In this document: positions 63,671 to 64,000 of the stretch, in pieces | Layout: the number at the start of each line of letters is the position of its first letter | Position numbering within the stretch: the first letter of the stretch is position 1 | Assembly (NCBI GenBank): GCA_040791665.1 | Contig: JBFNNX010000009.1 | Location: 62,001-126,000 of the forward strand | Source: Thiodiazotropha sp040791665 | GTDB lineage: Bacteria; Pseudomonadota; Gammaproteobacteria; Chromatiales; Chromatiaceae | Reading direction: 5' to 3' | DNA length: 64,000 nucleotides | Translations under genes and position numbers: made by a program | Notes under the pieces: generated by a model | Told to the model about the DNA's origin: nothing | Database searches by the model: none | The model's input: only the letters and a program-made list of their open reading frames with translations

Positions 63671-64000
63671 ACTGCCAGCCGACATGCGCGTCCTGATCGA
63701 TAGGCGGCGCTAAAAAACCCTTATAGCCGAATCCCAAGGTGAGTCTATGCTTATAGATCACTTCCGCCTGTGTGGCCTGGATATACTGGGTTACCTGTTG
63801 ATTCAGAGGAATTGGGCCGACATTGCTAAAAACTTGTGAAATACCCCCTATAGGTCCGGTCGTACCGGTATCAGTGGGATCGTCGCCATAACCGTAACCG
63901 ATTCGATATTTCCAGCTTCCCCGGGTTAATTGTGCGCCCAGGGAGACAACTGTTTGATCATCGTAAATATCCTGCCAGAATTTTGCGTCATCCCAGAATT
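63564..64000 (-). CDS. Outer-membrane beta-barrel protein (FadL-like?), 5' part cut by window
   Basis: The frame is open from 64000 to a stop at 63564, giving the last 144 residues: alternating strands (LGAQLTRGSWKYRIGYGYGDD, VIYKHRLTLGFGYKG, TGFALTWNF) and the terminal Phe of outer-membrane proteins. The SWKYRIGYGYGDDP-type strand and late AxTWNF recall FadL/TodX uptake barrels, but the telling N-terminus is outside the window. Confidence 0.6.
   Translation of the reverse strand, partial: FWDDAKFWQDIYDDQTVVSLGAQLTRGSWKYRIGYGYGDDPTDTGTTGPIGGISQVFSNVGPIPLNQQVTQYIQATQAEVIYKHRLTLGFGYKGFLAPPIDQDAHVGWQFKEDRDYGTGSLSGGGHTNAETYSWHTGFALTWNF

Noticed and set aside
1..64000. CRISPR arrays, rRNA, tRNA, phage or plasmid genes
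   Set aside because: Scanned by eye for regularly spaced repeats, conserved rRNA blocks, tRNA T-arm patterns and integrase or capsid proteins; none found. A covariance-model search could still reveal a tRNA or small RNA.

Overview
The window reads as a chromosomal segment of a gammaproteobacterial sulfur-oxidising, C1-using bacterium of the Chromatiales/Sedimenticolaceae kind. This taxonomic guess rests on gene content (methanethiol oxidase, methanesulfonate monooxygenase, PQQ alcohol dehydrogenase, O2-tolerant hydrogenase, class II ribonucleotide reductase), not on a marker gene. No rRNA, tRNA or CRISPR array was recognised.

Layout. (1) 1-3.5 kb: methanethiol oxidase mtoX, followed by an SCO1-MauG fusion cut by the window edge, with a divergent TetR-family regulator. 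(2) 3.5-19.5 kb: a quinoprotein alcohol-oxidation locus. It holds a PQQ dehydrogenase with the lanthanide-type Asp, cytochrome c550 PedF, a XoxJ-like binding protein, a SoxYZ-like carrier, a metallo-hydrolase, a CxxxCW protein, a pyridine-nucleotide oxidoreductase, a sigma54 activator, a taurine/nitrate-type ABC importer and a porin. (3) 19.5-43 kb: mostly housekeeping or accessory genes: an acrylyl-CoA reductase-like enzyme, a group 1d-type uptake hydrogenase, a diguanylate cyclase, nrdJ, pcm, a Lon-related protease, a histone-deacetylase-like hydrolase, dsbB, an OmpA-like protein, sixA and modABC. (4) 43.2-44.3 kb: relics of a metX-like gene and of a second mtoX, a SpeD-like gene and a solo inverted-repeat end. 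(5) 44.5-60 kb: a visibly AT-richer island with a sigma54 activator, a second TetR regulator and a long operon for methanesulfonate oxidation (msmABCD). The operon continues with a Rieske ferredoxin fused to a cyclic-nucleotide-binding-like (CNB) domain, a binding protein, an ABC permease fused to a second CNB domain, two ATPases, a second permease, a small membrane protein and an amidohydrolase-fold protein; a TauE/SafE exporter follows on the other strand. (6) 60.1-64 kb: a MITE-like element, an AlaC-like aminotransferase, formaldehyde-activating enzyme (fae) and an outer-membrane protein cut by the window edge.

How it fits together (inference). MtoX makes formaldehyde and H2S from methanethiol. 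MsmABCD makes formaldehyde and sulfite from methanesulfonate. Fae would carry formaldehyde into the tetrahydromethanopterin pathway, and the TauE/SafE protein could export sulfite. The two methyl-sulfur branches look co-regulated. The promoters of mtoX, of the second sigma54 activator and of msmA each carry the same palindromic operator exactly in the 17-bp spacer between -35 and -10, and two close TetR paralogues lie divergent to mtoX and msmA. Strong or fair -24/-12 (sigma54) promoters precede the hydrogenase, the porin, the PQQ dehydrogenase and fae.

The most unusual content is the pair of CNB fusions inside the msm operon. Together with an ABC ATPase pair that appears to have one canonical and one degenerate site, they suggest a ligand-gated import and electron-supply system for methanesulfonate that I do not recognise as described.
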